Shown here one piece after another: positions 1 to 8,569 of a stretch of DNA of 64,000 nt. Numbering within the stretch: the first letter of the stretch is position 1; every line of letters starts with the position of its first letter. The stretch comes from Nonomuraea solani. GTDB taxonomy: Bacteria > Actinomycetota > Actinomycetes > Streptosporangiales > Streptosporangiaceae. Made by a program: the position numbers and the translations under genes. The notes below the pieces were generated by a model, which was not told the origin of the DNA, made no database searches, and was given only the letters and a program-made list of their open reading frames with translations. The DNA is taken from contig NZ_FNVT01000005.1 of the NCBI RefSeq assembly GCF_900108335.1, positions 186,001-250,000 of the forward strand, written 5' to 3'.

Positions 1-23
1 CAGGGTCGTTGATTCCTCACATG

Positions 24-63
24 AGTGACACGCAGTTGTCACTAATTGGTGACGAACGATACT
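24..63 (+). promoter_or_regulatory. candidate promoter and operator of livHMGF
   Basis: A perfect inverted repeat with 7-base arms (AGTGACA, 24-30; TGTCACT, 37-43) and a 6-base spacer lies 140 bases upstream of livH. A further GGTGAC half-site follows at 48-53. A -35-like TTGTCA (36-41) and a -10-like GATACT (58-63) are 16 bases apart, so the palindrome would overlap the -35 box. This suggests a repressor-controlled promoter; the regulator is unknown. Confidence 0.4.
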
Positions 64-178
64 GAAACGGGCGCGACCAGAATAAGCTCCCGCCATCGCA
101 TCCCAGTTGTGCCTGCGATGCGCGCGTGTCGAGATGGAGGGGCACAACCCCGCCTTGACCTAACTTGAGGGAGCACCA

Positions 179-1471
179 TTGCGCAGAGCCGTGATCGCGT
201 TCACGGCCTTTCTGGGTGGACTCATCTTCCTGCTCGCCGGTCCCGCCTACGCGGGCCCGGCTGACTGCCAAGGACTGAAGGGCACACTCAAACTCCAAGG
301 CCAGCCAGTGAACGGCGCCAAAATCGCCGTGACCACCGAGGGCGGACAACCCGTCAAGGAGGTCACATCCAACGCACAAGGCGCGTGGGACGTTCAGGTC
401 GATGACCCCGGCAAGTACAAGGTCACCCTGGACGCCAGTTCCCTTCCGCAGAACAGCGAAGTGCGCGGTGGCAACAACGTGCGCACGCCGACCGTCTACG
501 AGGGCAACTGCTCCACCGTCCTGTTCGCGCTCCAGCCGAAGAGCGCGCCTGGCCAGCCGACGCAGGGGGAGGGCGGCGGCGGGAGCACCTTCTGGACCCA
601 GGCCGCCCAGCTCACCTTCGAGGGGCTGAACCTCGGTCTGATCATCGCCCTGGCCGCGCTGGGCCTGTCGCTCATCTACGGCACCACCGGCCTGACCAAC
701 TTCGCCCACGGCGAGCTGGTCACCCTGGGAGCGATCCTGGCCTATGCCTTCAACGTAGGCATGGGGCTGCATCTCATCCCGGCCGCGCTGATCGCCGTCA
801 TCGCCGGCGGCGTCCTCGGCTACTTCCAGGACCGTCTGTTCTGGGGGCAGCTGCGCAGGCGCGGCACCGGCATCATCGCCATGATGATCATCTCGATCGG
901 CGTCGCGCTCTTCATGCGCTACGTGTTCCTGATCTTCTTCGGGGGGCAGACCGAGGCCTACGCGCAGTACACCGCGCAGCCCGGCATCGAGGTGGGGCCG
1001 ATCTCGGCCGCGCCCAAGAACTTCGTGGCCATGGGCGTCGAGCTTCTGGTCCTCATCATCGTCGGCATCGCGCTGCTGCGCACCCGCACGGGCAAGGCGG
1101 CCCGCGCCGTGGCCGACAACCCCGCGCTCGCGGCCTCCTCCGGCATCAACGTCGACCAGGTCATCCGGATCATCTGGACGACGGGCGGCGCCATCGCCGC
1201 GCTGGCCGGCATCATGCTCGGGCTCTCGCAGAACCTGAAGTACACGATGGGCCAGGACATCCTGCTGCTCATCTTCGCCGGTGTGACGCTCGGGGGGCTC
1301 GGCACCGCGTTCGGCGCCCTGGTGGGATCGCTCGTGGTCGGCCTGTTCATCCAGGTCTCGACCCTGTGGGTGCCGCCGGAGCTCAAGAGCGTGGGCGCGC
1401 TCGCCGTGCTCATCATCGTGCTCCTCGTCCGGCCACAGGGCATTCTCGGCCGCCGCGAGCGGATCGGCTGA
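179..1471 (+). CDS. livH: branched-chain amino acid ABC transporter permease LivH with N-terminal extracytoplasmic domain
   Basis: Membrane permease of a Liv-type uptake system, 430 residues from a TTG start preceded by a GAGGGA ribosome site. Residues 1-25 form a signal peptide ending AYA. Residues about 27-120 look like a small beta-sandwich of the carboxypeptidase-regulatory type (GTLKLQGQPVNGAKIAV). After a Gly-rich linker, residues about 140-430 are the usual permease, with the LivH motif GTTGLTNFAHGELVTLGA and a C-terminus ending RPQGILGRR. LivH proteins are typically about 300 residues, so the outer domain is an addition. First gene of the livHMGF operon. Confidence 0.93.
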   Translation: MRRAVIAFTAFLGGLIFLLAGPAYAGPADCQGLKGTLKLQGQPVNGAKIAVTTEGGQPVKEVTSNAQGAWDVQVDDPGKYKVTLDASSLPQNSEVRGGNNVRTPTVYEGNCSTVLFALQPKSAPGQPTQGEGGGGSTFWTQAAQLTFEGLNLGLIIALAALGLSLIYGTTGLTNFAHGELVTLGAILAYAFNVGMGLHLIPAALIAVIAGGVLGYFQDRLFWGQLRRRGTGIIAMMIISIGVALFMRYVFLIFFGGQTEAYAQYTAQPGIEVGPISAAPKNFVAMGVELLVLIIVGIALLRTRTGKAARAVADNPALAASSGINVDQVIRIIWTTGGAIAALAGIMLGLSQNLKYTMGQDILLLIFAGVTLGGLGTAFGALVGSLVVGLFIQVSTLWVPPELKSVGALAVLIIVLLVRPQGILGRRERIG

Positions 1472-1482
1472 TCGGGGGAAAC

Positions 1483-2481
1483 ATGGACTGGATCACGATC
1501 ATCAGCACCACCCTCAAGGCCGCCGTGGGCGTCGAGACGGTGCTGTACGCGCTGGCCGCCATCGGCCTCAACGTGCACTTCGGCTACACCGGCCTGCTGA
1601 ACTTCGGCCAGGCCGCGTTCATGGGCGTGGCCGGCTACGGCCTGGCCGTCACGGTCACGGTCATGGGCCTGCCGTTCTGGGTCGGCATCATCGTCGGCCT
1701 GGTCGCCGCCGTCATCCTGGCGATCCTGCTGGGCATTCCGACCCTGCAGCTGCGCGCCGACTACCTGGCCATCGTCACCATCGCGGCGGCCGAGATCGTC
1801 CGGCTCGTCTTCCGCTCGGTGCAGTTCAAGGGAGTCTTCGGCGGCTCCGACGGCCAGCGCGGCTTCAGCGAGGGCTTCTACGCGCTCAACCCGTTCCCCG
1901 AGGGTGAATACGGTTTCAACCTCGGTCCCGTGCCGCTGTTCTACGGCCACCGCACGCTCTGGGTGCTGACCGTCGGCTGGTTGCTGATCGCGCTGTGCTG
2001 CTTCATCGTCTACCTGCTGATGAAGAGTCCCTGGGGCCGCGTGCTCAAGGCCATCCGCGAGGACGAGGACGCGGTGCGCAGCCTCGGCAAGAGCGTGTTC
2101 TCGTACAAGATGCAGTCGCTCATCCTGGGCGGCGTCATCGGCTCGCTCGGCGGCTTCATCTACGGCCTGGCCTACGCCTCGGTGCAGCCCGACGTGTTCG
2201 GCACCGAGACGACCTTCTACATGTACACGATGCTCATCCTCGGTGGCGCGGCGCGCGTGCTCGGCCCCGTCGTCGGCGCGAGCCTCTTCTGGGTGCTGCT
2301 GGTGCTCATCTACGGTGTGATGTCCGAGGCGGTCGGCGCCGGGATCATCACGTTCATGGACACCAACCAGGTCGGCGCCATGCGCTGGATCCTGGTCGGT
2401 CTCGGCCTGATCCTGTTGCTCATCTTCCGGCCACAGGGCATCTTCGGTGACAAGAGGGAGATAGCAATCGATGCACGCTGA
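1483..2481 (+). CDS. livM: branched-chain amino acid ABC transporter permease LivM
   Basis: Second permease of the Liv transporter, 332 residues with about eight to ten membrane segments. I chose ATG 1483, 11 bases after the livH stop and preceded by GGGGGAAAC; an open frame runs further upstream, but only through livH. Family motifs are visible: LNVHFGYTGLLNFGQAAFMG near the N-terminus, and an EDEDAVRSLGKSVFSYK cytoplasmic loop of the EAA type that contacts the ATPases. The C-terminus RPQGIFGDKRE is typical of LivM. The gene overlaps the livG start by 11 bases, so translation is probably coupled. Confidence 0.93.
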   Translation: MDWITIISTTLKAAVGVETVLYALAAIGLNVHFGYTGLLNFGQAAFMGVAGYGLAVTVTVMGLPFWVGIIVGLVAAVILAILLGIPTLQLRADYLAIVTIAAAEIVRLVFRSVQFKGVFGGSDGQRGFSEGFYALNPFPEGEYGFNLGPVPLFYGHRTLWVLTVGWLLIALCCFIVYLLMKSPWGRVLKAIREDEDAVRSLGKSVFSYKMQSLILGGVIGSLGGFIYGLAYASVQPDVFGTETTFYMYTMLILGGAARVLGPVVGASLFWVLLVLIYGVMSEAVGAGIITFMDTNQVGAMRWILVGLGLILLLIFRPQGIFGDKREIAIDAR

Positions 2482-3409
2482 GACCGTATCGACCAACCGC
2501 AAGTCCGAGGCGCTGGCCGCGTTCAAGGACCTGGCCCGCGAGCCCGGCGTGCCGAAGCCCGACCCCATCCTCGTGGTGGACAACGTGGTGCGCCGCTTCG
2601 GCGGGCTCACCGCCGTCGAGGTGGACCACGTCGAGATCCAGCGCGGCTCCATCACCGCGCTGATCGGGCCCAACGGGGCGGGCAAGACCACGTTCTTCAA
2701 CCAGCTCACCGGGTTCGACAAGGCCGACTCCGGCGCCTGGACGTTCAACGGGCGCTCCATGAACGGCGTGCCCGCGCACAAGGTGGCGCGCTCCGGCATG
2801 GTGCGCACCTTCCAGCTCACCAAGGCGCTGTCGCGCCTGACGGTGCTGGAGAACATGCGCCTGGGCGCGCAGCAGCAGAAGGGCGAGAACTTCTGGCGGG
2901 CCCTCATCCCGTCCACCTGGCGCCGTCAGGAGGACGAGATCACGGTGCGGGCCGAGGAGTTGCTGGCCCGGTTCAAGCTCGACGCCAAGCGCGACGACTT
3001 CGCCGGGTCGCTGTCCGGCGGCCAGCGTAAACTGCTGGAGATGGCCCGCGCGCTCATGGTCCATCCCGAGCTGGTCATGCTCGACGAGCCGATGGCCGGG
3101 GTGAACCCGGCGCTGACGCAGTCGCTGCTCGGCCACGTCAAGGACCTGCGCGAGCAGGGCATGACGGTGCTGTTCGTGGAGCACGACATGGACATGGTCC
3201 GCGACATCAGCGACTGGGTGATCGTCATGGCGCAGGGTGCGGTCATCGCCGAGGGCCCGCCCTCGACGATCATGTCCGACGAGCGCGTGATCGACGCCTA
3301 CCTGGGCGCCCACCACGACGCCCCGCTGTCGGAGAGCGAGCTCGAGGCCCAGCTCCACGAGGCCGAGGCCGCTCTGGAGGCCGAGATCGAAGAGGAGACG
3401 CAGAAGTGA
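2471..3409 (+). CDS. livG: branched-chain amino acid ABC transporter ATPase LivG
   Basis: ATP-binding subunit, 312 residues. Walker A GPNGAGKT is at residues 66-73, followed by the Q-loop, the signature LSGGQRKL, Walker B LVMLDEP and the H-loop FVEHDMD. Both LivG and LivF nucleotide sites look intact. An N-terminal extension of about 30 residues precedes the ATPase core, and the C-terminus is an acidic, probably helical tail (ESELEAQLHEAEAALEAEIE) that is unusual for LivG. The start lies inside the end of livM, and the stop overlaps the GTG of livF by four bases. Confidence 0.93.
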   Translation: MHAETVSTNRKSEALAAFKDLAREPGVPKPDPILVVDNVVRRFGGLTAVEVDHVEIQRGSITALIGPNGAGKTTFFNQLTGFDKADSGAWTFNGRSMNGVPAHKVARSGMVRTFQLTKALSRLTVLENMRLGAQQQKGENFWRALIPSTWRRQEDEITVRAEELLARFKLDAKRDDFAGSLSGGQRKLLEMARALMVHPELVMLDEPMAGVNPALTQSLLGHVKDLREQGMTVLFVEHDMDMVRDISDWVIVMAQGAVIAEGPPSTIMSDERVIDAYLGAHHDAPLSESELEAQLHEAEAALEAEIEEETQK

Positions 3410-4200
3410 GCGCCGACGAAGCGCCGGTCGAGTCGAAGGCGGCGGTCATCGACCGCAGCGCCCACCTGGCAGGGGCCGAGAACGCCGTGCTGCGGTGCGA
3501 CGAGCTGATCGCGGGCTACCTGCCGGGCGTCAACATCCTCAACAACTCCGACCTCTACGTGGGGGACGGCGAGCTGATCGGCATCATCGGCCCCAACGGC
3601 GCCGGTAAGTCGACCCTGCTCAAGGCCATGTTCGGGCTGGTCAACATCCGCAGCGGCAAGGTCCTGCTGAAGGGTGAGGACATCACGAACATGAAGGCGC
3701 ACTCGCTTGTCGCGCGGGGCGTCGGTTACGTGCCGCAGACCAACAACGTCTTCCCCAGCCTCACCATCGAGGAGAACCTCGAAATGGGCGCCTTCCAGGT
3801 GCCGAAGAAGTTCAAGGAGCGCTTCGAGTTCGTGGCCGAGCTGTTCCCCGCGCTCAAGGAGCGGCGCAAGCAGCGCGCCGGCTCCCTGTCCGGCGGTGAG
3901 CGGCAGATGGTGGCCATGGCCAGGGCGCTCATGACCGAGCCCTCGGTGCTGCTGCTCGACGAGCCGTCGGCCGGTCTGTCGCCCAAGCTGCAGGACCTGG
4001 TGTTCATCCAGGCCCAGCAGATCAACAAGGCCGGCGTGACGGTCATCATGGTGGAGCAGAACGCGCGGCGCTGCCTGCAGATCTGCCACCGCGGCTACGT
4101 GCTCGACCAGGGCCGCAACGCCTACACCGGCACCGGGCAGCAGCTCGCCAACGACCCCAAGGTCATCGAGCTCTATCTCGGCACGCTGGCCAAAGCGTAA
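3406..4200 (+). CDS. livF: branched-chain amino acid ABC transporter ATPase LivF
   Basis: Second ATPase of the Liv system, 264 residues from GTG 3406 (GTGA overlap with livG). Walker A GPNGAGKS is at residues 62-69, with signature SLSGGERQM, Walker B VLLLDEPSAGL and a family-typical MVEQNARR at the H-loop position, where LivF proteins often carry Gln or Asn beside or in place of His. Last gene of the operon, followed directly by a strong terminator. It pairs with LivG beneath the LivH/LivM membrane dimer. The matching binding proteins are encoded separately, at 4.7-9.9 kb on the other strand. Confidence 0.93.
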   Translation: MSADEAPVESKAAVIDRSAHLAGAENAVLRCDELIAGYLPGVNILNNSDLYVGDGELIGIIGPNGAGKSTLLKAMFGLVNIRSGKVLLKGEDITNMKAHSLVARGVGYVPQTNNVFPSLTIEENLEMGAFQVPKKFKERFEFVAELFPALKERRKQRAGSLSGGERQMVAMARALMTEPSVLLLDEPSAGLSPKLQDLVFIQAQQINKAGVTVIMVEQNARRCLQICHRGYVLDQGRNAYTGTGQQLANDPKVIELYLGTLAKA

Positions 4201-4214
4201 CCAGGTCGTCTCAG

Positions 4215-4255
4215 AACGGAGAAGGGGCTCCCCACGGGCCCCTTCTCCGTTTTTT
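4215..4255 (+). terminator. rho-independent terminator of livHMGF
   Basis: Perfect 14-bp stem (AACGGAGAAGGGGC at 4215-4228 with GCCCCTTCTCCGTT at 4238-4251), a 9-base loop and a T run immediately after. It ends only a base or two before the ATG of the next gene. Confidence 0.9.
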
Positions 4256-4256
4256 A

Positions 4257-4667
4257 ATGACTGATGTGAAACGTTTGGCGACAGCCGCGCTCATTCTGCC
4301 CTTCCTGCTCGCCGGCTGCCAGGACGACGCCTCCTCGGCGGACCGGTACAGCACGGGCGGCGACGCCACCGACAGCCCGTGCGCCCGTGTGGTCTCCTCC
4401 ATCGGGTACGCGGGCCTGATGCTGAAGCCGAAGGGGCAGGAAGAGGCGCAGAACTTCGAGGACGCCGTGATCGGCCGTCTGTCGGAGGTACGCGGCATCA
4501 CGCTGCAGTTCGGCACCCGGCTGCCCGATTCGCTCCGCGGGGCCGTAGAGACCATTGAGGAGACGACTGAGGGGCTTTCCAGGAACGACGTGCCGCGGGA
4601 GCGGCAGGTGGCGCTGCTGAAGCGCTACCGGGGTGCGGCCGACCAGATCGTGGCCGGGTGCGAATGA
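4257..4667 (+). CDS. small lipoprotein of unknown function
   Basis: 136 residues. The N-terminus is a lipoprotein signal peptide with lipobox LLAGC (Cys21), so the mature protein is probably anchored on the outer face of the membrane. Four further Cys/charged clusters follow, but I recognise no domain. ATG 4257 directly follows the T tract of the liv terminator and has no ribosome site; an in-frame GTG at 4266 is an alternative. The lack of space suggests a leaderless transcript or some read-through from livF. The gene is convergent with a substrate-binding lipoprotein gene and they share a bidirectional terminator. Confidence 0.75.
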   Translation: MTDVKRLATAALILPFLLAGCQDDASSADRYSTGGDATDSPCARVVSSIGYAGLMLKPKGQEEAQNFEDAVIGRLSEVRGITLQFGTRLPDSLRGAVETIEETTEGLSRNDVPRERQVALLKRYRGAADQIVAGCE

Positions 4668-4671
4668 CATG

Positions 4672-4706
4672 AAAAGGGCCCGGTCGTGGTGACCGGGCCC
4701 TTTTTT
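4672..4706. terminator. bidirectional terminator between convergent genes
   Basis: AAAAGGGCCCGGTC (4672-4685) pairs perfectly with GACCGGGCCCTTTT (4691-4704) around a 5-base loop. The stem has A's at its left foot and T's at its right foot, so it can act for the small lipoprotein gene on the plus strand and the binding-protein gene on the minus strand. Confidence 0.88.
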
Positions 4707-4717
4707 CTGCTTACTGC

Positions 4718-6010
4718 TCAGCCGGCGATGTTGCCGGTGCGGTACTCGAGCGCCTTGGTGGCGTACTTGTTGTCGTCGCCGTACTGGTAGATACCGATGG
4801 TGGCGACGGCCGGGTCACCGGCGTCGTTGAACTCGACCGGGCCGCTCACGCCCTCGTAGTCGATGTCCTTGCCGGCCTTCAGCAGGTCGACGCAGGCCTT
4901 GAAGTTGGTGCACTTCTCGCCGCCCTTGCTGACCTCGGCCAGCTTGGTCGCGATGTCGGTGCCCGCGTCGCTCTTGGCGGCCTCGGCGGCCAGCGCGACC
5001 AGGTTGGCGGCGTCGTAGGACTCGGGGGCGTAGCTGAAGTCCTCGAGCTTGCTGTTGACGCCCAGGAGCTTCTTCTGGAAGTCCTCGGGAGCCGCGGCAC
5101 CGGGGATGGTGCCCTTGACGCCGTCGAGCGTGCCCTTGGGCATCTTGATGTAGTTCGTGTTGGACGTGTTGCCGTCCACCATGTACCACTTGTGCTTGCT
5201 GGCCGGCAGGCCCTGCTTGACCAGCTCCTGGACGACCTTGGCGGTCTCCTCGAAGCCGATCAGCACGATGCCCTTGGGGTTCTTGGCCTTGAGCTTGGCC
5301 ACGTCGGCCGAGAAGTCGGCGGCCTTGGGGTCGTAGTCGACGCGCTCGACGACTTCGGCACCGCCGTCGGTGACCGTCTTCTGGACCTGGTCGGCCAGGC
5401 CGGTGCCGTACGAGTCCTGCATCGCGAGGATGCCGACCGTGTCGTTGCCGTCCGCCACGATCAGGTCACCGAGCACGCGGCCCTGCAGCTTGTCCGGCGG
5501 CGAGGTGCGGAAGTAGAGACCCTTGTCCTCGATCGTGGTGAACTTGTCGGAGGTGTTGGCGGGCGAGAAGTGCACCACGCCGGCACCCGTGATCTTGTCG
5601 ATCACCGACTCCGACACCGACGAGGAGGCGGCGCCGATGATGGCGTCGGCCTTCTGCGCCAGCAGCTTGTCCACCGACTGCGAGGCGATGTTGGTCGTCG
5701 TGTCGCCCGAGTCCGTGTCGAACTTGGCGACAGGCTTGCCGAGCACGCCCCCGGCCTCGTTGATCTCCTTGAGCGCGAGGTCGACCCCGGCGAACTCGGG
5801 CGGGCCGAGGAACGCCAGAGACCCGGTCTGCGGGAGCAGCGTGCCAAGGGTGAGGACGCCGTCGCCCTTTGCCGCCGGTGCCGACGAGGCAGGCGCGGCA
5901 CTTGGGGAAGTCTGCGTAGCGGTGTCACCGCCACCACCGCAGGCTGTCAGGGCCAGGCTGGTGGCAGCCACGACAGCCAGCGCCCGCCCCACGGGAGCAA
6001 TGCGGATCAT
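4718..6010 (-). CDS. Liv-type substrate-binding lipoprotein (paralogue 1 of 3)
   Basis: 430-residue extracytoplasmic binding protein of the Leu/Ile/Val family (periplasmic-binding fold type I). Lipobox LTAC with Cys24 is followed by a Gly/Ala/Ser-rich linker and the mature core beginning LTLGTLLPQTGSLAFLGPPE. The core runs to residue 430 and contains the fold's usual substrate-site stretches (ASSSVSESV, MQDSYGTGLAD). Start ATG 6010 has a good GGAG site. It is very similar to the products at 7042-8349 and 8570-9853, and probably one of several receptors feeding LivHMGF. The exact ligand cannot be read from sequence. Confidence 0.9.
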   Translation of the reverse strand: MIRIAPVGRALAVVAATSLALTACGGGGDTATQTSPSAAPASSAPAAKGDGVLTLGTLLPQTGSLAFLGPPEFAGVDLALKEINEAGGVLGKPVAKFDTDSGDTTTNIASQSVDKLLAQKADAIIGAASSSVSESVIDKITGAGVVHFSPANTSDKFTTIEDKGLYFRTSPPDKLQGRVLGDLIVADGNDTVGILAMQDSYGTGLADQVQKTVTDGGAEVVERVDYDPKAADFSADVAKLKAKNPKGIVLIGFEETAKVVQELVKQGLPASKHKWYMVDGNTSNTNYIKMPKGTLDGVKGTIPGAAAPEDFQKKLLGVNSKLEDFSYAPESYDAANLVALAAEAAKSDAGTDIATKLAEVSKGGEKCTNFKACVDLLKAGKDIDYEGVSGPVEFNDAGDPAVATIGIYQYGDDNKYATKALEYRTGNIAG

Positions 6011-6190
6011 GAAGTGTCTCCTTCATTCCAGGCCGGGATACGTCAGCACCGCCGAACGTTCCCGATCGAATGACGGAAACGTTATAAAAAGCGAGCACGC
6101 TCCAACCAGATGCTCAGGTGAACTGTCGGCACTTGGATGCTGAGTCGTAATCACTCCTCAACTTACGGGACCTGGGCAGGGACACTTACT

Positions 6191-7045
6191 GTGCGACGAG
6201 TGAAGCGCATTACGCTCTCCCTCGTTATGGCGGTCCTTCTCGCCGGTTGCGATTCGGGCGCGACGGGCGCCTCTCCGTCCGCCGCTCCGCCGGCCGGGGT
6301 CTCGGTCTCACTGGCGCAATGGCGCTCCGACGAGCCGGCGCACGCGCTTCAGGTGGCCGTCCGCAATACCGGTGAGACGCCGGTCCGTTTTGCCGACGTC
6401 CAGCTCGTGACGCCGTCTTTCGCCACGCTGCCCGCGCGGCGCACCGACGCGGTCATCAAGAAGACCGAGCGTACGGACCTGCGCATCCCGTACGGCGCCG
6501 CCGTCTGCTCCCCGCGGGGGCTGCCCGAGGTGCGGCCCGCGACGGTCGTGGCCCATCTCAGCACCGGCTCCGAGCCGCCGCGCAGGGTGGTCTTCACGGT
6601 GCCGCACCCCGATCCGCTGCTGGCCAGGCTGCTGCGCGACGAATGCTCGGAGTTCCTGATCAAGCAGGCGGCGAGCATCGAGTTCGGCCCGGAGTGGAAG
6701 GAGTCGGGCAAGGTGATGCGGGGCGACCTCGTGGTCACCAGGCGCGGGCCCGGCGCGGTGACGCTCAACGACGTGGCCGGCACCACGCACTACATCGCCA
6801 CGCCCAAGGAGCGGCCCCTGGGCGTGCTGGAGGCCGGGGCGCGGCGGCTGGAGGTGCCCATCGAGCTCACCCCCGGCCGCTGTGACCCGCACGCGTTCGC
6901 GGAGGCCAAGAAGGCCTTCCTGTTCCCCGTGCGGGCCAGCATCGACGGCGGCGAGGAGCGCGTCGTCATCGTGACGCCGCCAGAGCCGCTGCAGGAGCGT
7001 CTGACGGCGTACGCGATGCGGGTGTGCGGTCTGCCCGCCGGTTAG
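6191..7045 (+). CDS. lipoprotein of unknown function
   Basis: 284 residues from GTG 6191. The frame is open further upstream, but starting here places a positively charged VRRVKR directly before the hydrophobic stretch and lipobox LLAGC (Cys20). The mature part has beta-rich segments (VSVSLAQWRSDEPAHALQVA, VRNTGETPVRFADVQLV) suggesting one or two immunoglobulin-like domains, and three to four Cys that could form disulfides. Function unknown. It lies between two binding-protein genes on the opposite strand. Its stop overlaps the stop of the convergent gene by four bases (TTAG read on both strands). Confidence 0.75.
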   Translation: MRRVKRITLSLVMAVLLAGCDSGATGASPSAAPPAGVSVSLAQWRSDEPAHALQVAVRNTGETPVRFADVQLVTPSFATLPARRTDAVIKKTERTDLRIPYGAAVCSPRGLPEVRPATVVAHLSTGSEPPRRVVFTVPHPDPLLARLLRDECSEFLIKQAASIEFGPEWKESGKVMRGDLVVTRRGPGAVTLNDVAGTTHYIATPKERPLGVLEAGARRLEVPIELTPGRCDPHAFAEAKKAFLFPVRASIDGGEERVVIVTPPEPLQERLTAYAMRVCGLPAG

Positions 7046-8349
7046 CCTTCGATCTTGCCGGTGCGGTACTCCAGGGCCTTGCCGGGGTACTTGTTGTCGT
7101 CGCCGTACTGGTAGACGCCGATCGTGGCCACGGCCGGGTCGCCCGCGGCGTCGAACTCGACCGGACCGCTGATGCCGTCGTAGTCGATGTCCTTACCGTC
7201 CTTGAGCAGGTCGGCGCACTCCTTGAAGGTCTTGCACTTCTCGCCGCCCTTGCTCACCTCGGGCAGCTTGGCCGCGATCGACTTGCCCGTGTCGTCCTTG
7301 GCCGCCTCGGCAGCCAAGGCGATGAGGTTCGCCGCGTCGTACGACTCCGCCGCGTAGGTGAAGTCGTCGAGCTTGGCGTCGACCGCCAGGAGCTTCTTCC
7401 TGAAGTCCTCGGGAGCCTCGGCGCCGGGAATGGTGCCCTTGACGCCCTTGAGGGTGCCCTTGGGCATCTTCAGGTAGTTGGTGTTCGACATGTTGCCGTC
7501 CACCATGTACCACTTCACCTTGTCGGCGCTCAGCCCCTGCTTGACCAGCTCCGCGACGACCTTGGCGCCCTCCTCGAAGCCGATCAGCACGACCGCCTTC
7601 GGGTTCTTGGCCTTGATCTTGGCGACGTCGGCGGAGAACTCGGCGGCCTTGGGGTCGTAGTCGACCCGCTCGACGACGCTGGCGCCGCCCTCCTCGGCCG
7701 TCTTGGTGATCTGGTCGGCCAGGCCGGAGCCGTACGAGTCCTGCATGGCCAGGATGCCGACGGTGTCGTTGCCGTCGGCGACGACCAGGTCGCCCAGCAC
7801 GCGGCCCTGGAGCTTGTCCGGGGGCGCGGTGCGGAAGTAGAGCCCGCCGTCGCTGATCGTGGTGAACTTGTCGGAGGTGTTGGCGGGCGAGAACTGCACC
7901 ACGCCGGCACCGGTGATCTTGTCGATGATCGACTCCGACACCGACGAGGAGGCGGCGCCGATGATGGCGTCGGCCTTCTGCGCCAGCAGCTTGTCCACCG
8001 ACTGCGAGGCGATGTTCGTGGTCGTGTCACCCGAGTCCGTGTGGACCTTGGTGACCGGCTTGCCGAGGACGCCTCCGGCTTCGTTGATCTCCTTGACGGC
8101 CAGGTCCACACCGGCGAACTCGGGCGGCCCGAGGAACGCCAGCGAACCGGTCTGCGGCAGCACCGTGCCAAGGGTCAGCGTGCCGTCGCCCGTCGCCGCC
8201 GCCGGCGCCGAGGCGGCGGCCGTGGACGGTGCCGCGGAGCCGGACTGCTGGGCCGTGGTGTCGCCACCGCCGCCGCCGCAGGCCGTCAGGGCCAGGCTCG
8301 CCGCGGCCGCGACGGCCAGCATGCGCCCCGCTGGAGCAATGCGGATCAT
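7042..8349 (-). CDS. Liv-type substrate-binding lipoprotein (paralogue 2 of 3)
   Basis: 435 residues from ATG 8349, chosen over an upstream in-frame ATG because it gives the signal peptide MIRIAPAGRMLAVAAAASLA, lipobox LTAC (Cys24) and a GGGGGAG site. It is the same family and layout as the neighbour at 4718-6010: an Ala/Gly-rich linker, then LTLGTVLPQTGSLAFLGPPE and the SSSVSES and MQDSYGSGL motifs. Differences from paralogue 1 are scattered through both lobes, so ligand preference may differ. It ends four bases inside the convergent lipoprotein gene. A candidate leader hairpin sits just upstream. Confidence 0.9.
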   Translation of the reverse strand: MIRIAPAGRMLAVAAAASLALTACGGGGGDTTAQQSGSAAPSTAAASAPAAATGDGTLTLGTVLPQTGSLAFLGPPEFAGVDLAVKEINEAGGVLGKPVTKVHTDSGDTTTNIASQSVDKLLAQKADAIIGAASSSVSESIIDKITGAGVVQFSPANTSDKFTTISDGGLYFRTAPPDKLQGRVLGDLVVADGNDTVGILAMQDSYGSGLADQITKTAEEGGASVVERVDYDPKAAEFSADVAKIKAKNPKAVVLIGFEEGAKVVAELVKQGLSADKVKWYMVDGNMSNTNYLKMPKGTLKGVKGTIPGAEAPEDFRKKLLAVDAKLDDFTYAAESYDAANLIALAAEAAKDDTGKSIAAKLPEVSKGGEKCKTFKECADLLKDGKDIDYDGISGPVEFDAAGDPAVATIGVYQYGDDNKYPGKALEYRTGKIEG

Positions 8350-8370
8350 AGAAGAGACTCCCCCTTGTCT

Positions 8371-8428
8371 CAGCGAAGGACCTTCGCTGCGTTTTCCGAG
8401 CTCAGCATGCCTCTTCCCGGAAGGCATG
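8371..8428 (-). promoter_or_regulatory. two inverted repeats in the leader of binding-protein gene 2
   Basis: CAGCGAAGG (8371-8379) and CCTTCGCTG (8381-8389) form a 9-base-arm inverted repeat 22 bases upstream of the ATG. CATGCC (8406-8411) and GGCATG (8423-8428) form a second one further up. They could be an operator or mRNA hairpins; no regulator can be assigned. Confidence 0.35.
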
Positions 8429-8527
8429 GGGAGTTCTTACGCGGCTTTTATGCGGATTCGTAATGTCCCAAACACCCATAGTAATGGTCTGTTTCAGGAG
8501 AGTTACGGACACCCCCGCGCATGATGC

Positions 8528-8558
8528 GGCCCTGATCCGAAATTTCTGGATCAGGGCC
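8528..8558 (-). terminator. stem-loop after binding-protein gene 3
   Basis: GGCCCTGATCC (8528-8538) pairs perfectly with GGATCAGGGCC (8548-8558) 12 bases beyond the stop of the gene at 8570-9853. No T tract follows in the direction of transcription, so it is a strong hairpin and probable terminator or 3' end stabiliser. Confidence 0.6.
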
Positions 8559-8569
8559 GGAATGTGGGA

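Noticed and set aside
958-2916. A 652-codon frame on the minus strand through livH and livM
   Set aside because: It is a shadow of the liv genes, which have clear domain motifs, ribosome sites and an operon arrangement.
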